Positions 33,297 through 34,777 of a stretch of 34,777 bases of DNA are shown one piece after another (within the stretch, counting starts at the first letter, position 1; each line of letters opens with the position of its first letter). This stretch comes from an uncultured Gemmiger sp. (lineage in GTDB: Bacteria; Bacillota; Clostridia; Oscillospirales; Ruminococcaceae). Location: the NCBI GenBank assembly GCA_944386225.1, contig CALXAH010000033.1:1-34777 (forward strand), read 5' to 3'. The notes under the pieces were generated by a model. It had not been told where the DNA came from. It did no database searches and was given only the letters and a program-made list of their open reading frames with translations. The translations under genes were made by a program, and so were the position numbers.

Positions 33297-34650
33297 TACA
33301 TCCATCCGAAAGGCTGTCGAAGACGGCCTTTCGGGCGTGGCCCTTTCGCCCGGGCAAAAGGCCGCGATTCTGGCCCGGTGCCGCCCTGAGCCGCTGCGGG
33401 TGCACCGGCGCGGCATCGCCCGGCGCGCGCTGAGCGTGGCCGCTGTGTTTGCCGTGGCGCTGGTGCTCAGCGCCGGGGTGCTGGCCACCTCGCCCGGGCT
33501 GGCCCAGCAGCTGGCCGTGCTGGGGCGACAGACCCTGTCCTTCCTGCAGCCTGTCAACCAGGTCAGCGAGGCCGACGGCATCCGTATGGAGGTACTGGCT
33601 TCCATGCGCAGCGAGGATACCGCCGTCGTCTACCTGACCCTGCAGGATACCACCGGCCAGGGCCGCATCCAGGAAAACACCCAGCTGTGGAACTACTATC
33701 TGGAGGGCGCTTCCTTTGCTCATGCGGAGCAGGTGGATTACGATCCTGAGACCGGCAGCGCCATGTTCCGCCTGACCGGCGAGGATGTGACCAGCGACAA
33801 GGTTACGGTGCGGGTGGAGGCGTTCTCCTCCGGCATCGAGTATTACCCGCCCACCTCCACCGGCTGGACGGTGGCCGAACTGACGGAGCTGCAGCCCGCT
33901 CCCGCGCTGTCCTATCCCACCCTGGAGTACGGCTGGGGCATGCTGCACGGCCCCGGCGACCAGAAGCTGGAGCAGCAGGTGGACACCGGCAGCCTGCCGG
34001 TGCTCAAGCAGCAGTTCTCCTATCCTGTGGAAGGGCTGGACTGGCTGACGGTGCAGGCGGTAGGCGTTGTGGACAACGCGCTGCACATTCAATTGCGCCA
34101 GGACGAGGATCTGGGCCGGTTCTGCAGCGTGAACCTGAGCCTGGCCAACGCCGACGGTGAGGACAGCGGCCTGGCCGTGCTGGATGTGGCGCTGGACGAG
34201 CCGGAAGCCGGATTCAGCAGCGGCACCCGGGAATATGTGCTGCCCCTGCCCCAGGACGCCGACCTGGCCGACTGGGAACTGTATGCCTCCGGCGCGAACT
34301 GCACCGTAGCCTGCAATGCGGGCTGGCAGGTCACCTTTGAGCTGGAGCCCGCCCACGCCGACCGTACCGGCAGCTGCGATCTGGACACCGGCAGCTGGCA
34401 GCTGGAACAGGTCTCCCTGTCCAGCCTGGGCATCACCATTGAGGGCAACGGCGAACTGTACGCCGACAGCCCCGATCTGACCCCGGTGGTCACCCTGCTG
34501 GACGGCACCCAGCCGGAGTTCATCTCCTCCTCGGTAAGCACCGACGATCAGGGCAACATCGTGTACCGGATGCTGTTCCGCACTCCGGTGGACACCAGCC
34601 AGGTGGCACAGGTCACCCTGTCCGGGCATCCTGTGGTCTGGGACAAATAA
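33286..34650 (+). CDS. Membrane-anchored probable anti-sigma partner
   Basis: A 454-residue protein with a short cytoplasmic N-terminus (about 1-45, with SIRKAVEDGLSGVALSPGQKAA), one membrane helix (about 48-67), and an outer beta-rich domain of about 385 residues. The domain has repeated strand patterns but no motif I recognise. This layout is typical of the sigma-linked membrane proteins that hold ECF factors inactive. The first possible codon is GTG at 33283; ATG at 33286 is preferred, with GGAGGT 8 to 9 bases upstream. It overlaps the sigma gene, so it is coupled to it. The signal sensed is unknown. The IS-like end lies 50 bases past the stop. Confidence 0.75.
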   Translation: MISDTSIRKAVEDGLSGVALSPGQKAAILARCRPEPLRVHRRGIARRALSVAAVFAVALVLSAGVLATSPGLAQQLAVLGRQTLSFLQPVNQVSEADGIRMEVLASMRSEDTAVVYLTLQDTTGQGRIQENTQLWNYYLEGASFAHAEQVDYDPETGSAMFRLTGEDVTSDKVTVRVEAFSSGIEYYPPTSTGWTVAELTELQPAPALSYPTLEYGWGMLHGPGDQKLEQQVDTGSLPVLKQQFSYPVEGLDWLTVQAVGVVDNALHIQLRQDEDLGRFCSVNLSLANADGEDSGLAVLDVALDEPEAGFSSGTREYVLPLPQDADLADWELYASGANCTVACNAGWQVTFELEPAHADRTGSCDLDTGSWQLEQVSLSSLGITIEGNGELYADSPDLTPVVTLLDGTQPEFISSSVSTDDQGNIVYRMLFRTPVDTSQVAQVTLSGHPVVWDK

Positions 34651-34706
34651 AAATCTACTATCTCCTCTTTTGATGGGAAAACGCCCCGCGGCAGCCGTAC
34701 TGAACT

Positions 34707-34755
34707 GCACCCCATTTGTTAGACAGTATGATATACTGGATAACAAGTGGGGTGC
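34707..34755 (+). repeat. Long near-perfect hairpin at the IS end
   Basis: The arms 34707-34729 and 34733-34755 match at 20 of 23 positions around a 3-base loop. The right arm ends in GTGGGGTGC, which contains the likely ribosome binding site (GTGGGG) of the gene starting at 34762. In a read-through RNA the site would be buried. Confidence 0.7.
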
Positions 34756-34761
34756 TTTGCT

Positions 34762-34777
34762 ATGCCAAAAGGAATAC
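34762..34777 (+). CDS. Start of transposase gene, partial (OrfA-like)
   Basis: Only the first five codons are in the window (MPKGI), starting with ATG at 34762 about 9 bases past GTGGGG. MPKG-type starts are seen in IS3-family OrfA proteins. The call rests on the flanking terminal repeat, not on the protein. Confidence 0.45.

Larger units (their letters stand above)
34701..34777 (+). mobile_element. Left end of an IS3-like insertion sequence, cut by the window edge
   Basis: From TGAACTGCACCCC at 34701 the sequence resembles the left terminal repeat of IS3-family elements (TGnACTGnnCCC followed by TTGTTnGACA). The first gene starts 61 bases in. The target duplication and right end are outside the window, so the boundary and family are judged from the left end only. 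Confidence 0.6.

Noticed and set aside
1-34777. CRISPR arrays, tRNA or rRNA genes, riboswitches
   Set aside because: No regularly spaced repeats, cloverleaf or rRNA-like segments were seen, and the gaps between genes are mostly too short for known riboswitches.

Overview
The window looks like chromosome from a high-GC, low-rank Firmicute of the gut Oscillospiraceae type (Gemmiger, Subdoligranulum and Faecalibacterium are the nearest guesses). This is inferred from gene content: a zinc-finger ClpE-type unfoldase, a CvpA-family protein, a DUF5711 protein, a group II ECF energizing module next to truA, ddh, a class II galT, a short ProRS with a C-terminal zinc domain, and Shine-Dalgarno sequences with sigma-A promoters throughout. 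The species cannot be fixed from sequence alone.

Layout. From 115 to 14524 every gene is on the minus strand. Reading in transcription order: ruvC-ruvA-ruvB (Holliday junction processing); then, after a gap holding a likely promoter, a tightly spaced ten-gene run glmM, a methyltransferase, ecfA1-ecfA2-ecfT, truA, a DUF5711 protein, a CvpA-family protein, a ClpE-like unfoldase and a VOC protein, closed by a hairpin terminator; then a three-gene operon (DUF2089 regulator, small membrane protein, ModE-like/MocA-like fusion) with a strong promoter and its own terminator.

At about 14.6 kb the direction flips. A divergent intergenic region carries the ruvC promoter and, facing right, TTTACA direct repeats resembling a PhoP box ahead of an operon of a Na+/phosphate symporter with a PhoU-like tail, an OmpR-type response regulator and a histidine kinase. 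Next come galK-galT (Leloir pathway), a hairpin-rich intergenic segment, and a minus-strand pair of a BlaI-type repressor and an M56 (BlaR1-like) membrane protease whose large outer domain does not look like a beta-lactam sensor. Then follow the glycolytic genes pgk, tpiA and gpmI, a small protein resembling the DUF1874 (ring nuclease/AcrIII-1) fold, ddh (lysine and meso-DAP), acpP, proS, and an ECF sigma factor overlapping a membrane-anchored probable anti-sigma partner. The right edge cuts into the left end of an IS3-like insertion sequence.

Most of the window is core metabolism, repair and translation. The parts most worth a second look are the compact phosphate-sensing operon, the M56 protease with an unfamiliar sensor domain and two operator-like sites, the DUF1874-like protein outside any CRISPR context, the multi-hairpin segment after galT, the sigma/anti-sigma pair, and the long near-perfect hairpin at the IS end that buries the ribosome binding site of its first gene. 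No tRNA, rRNA, CRISPR array or prophage was seen.
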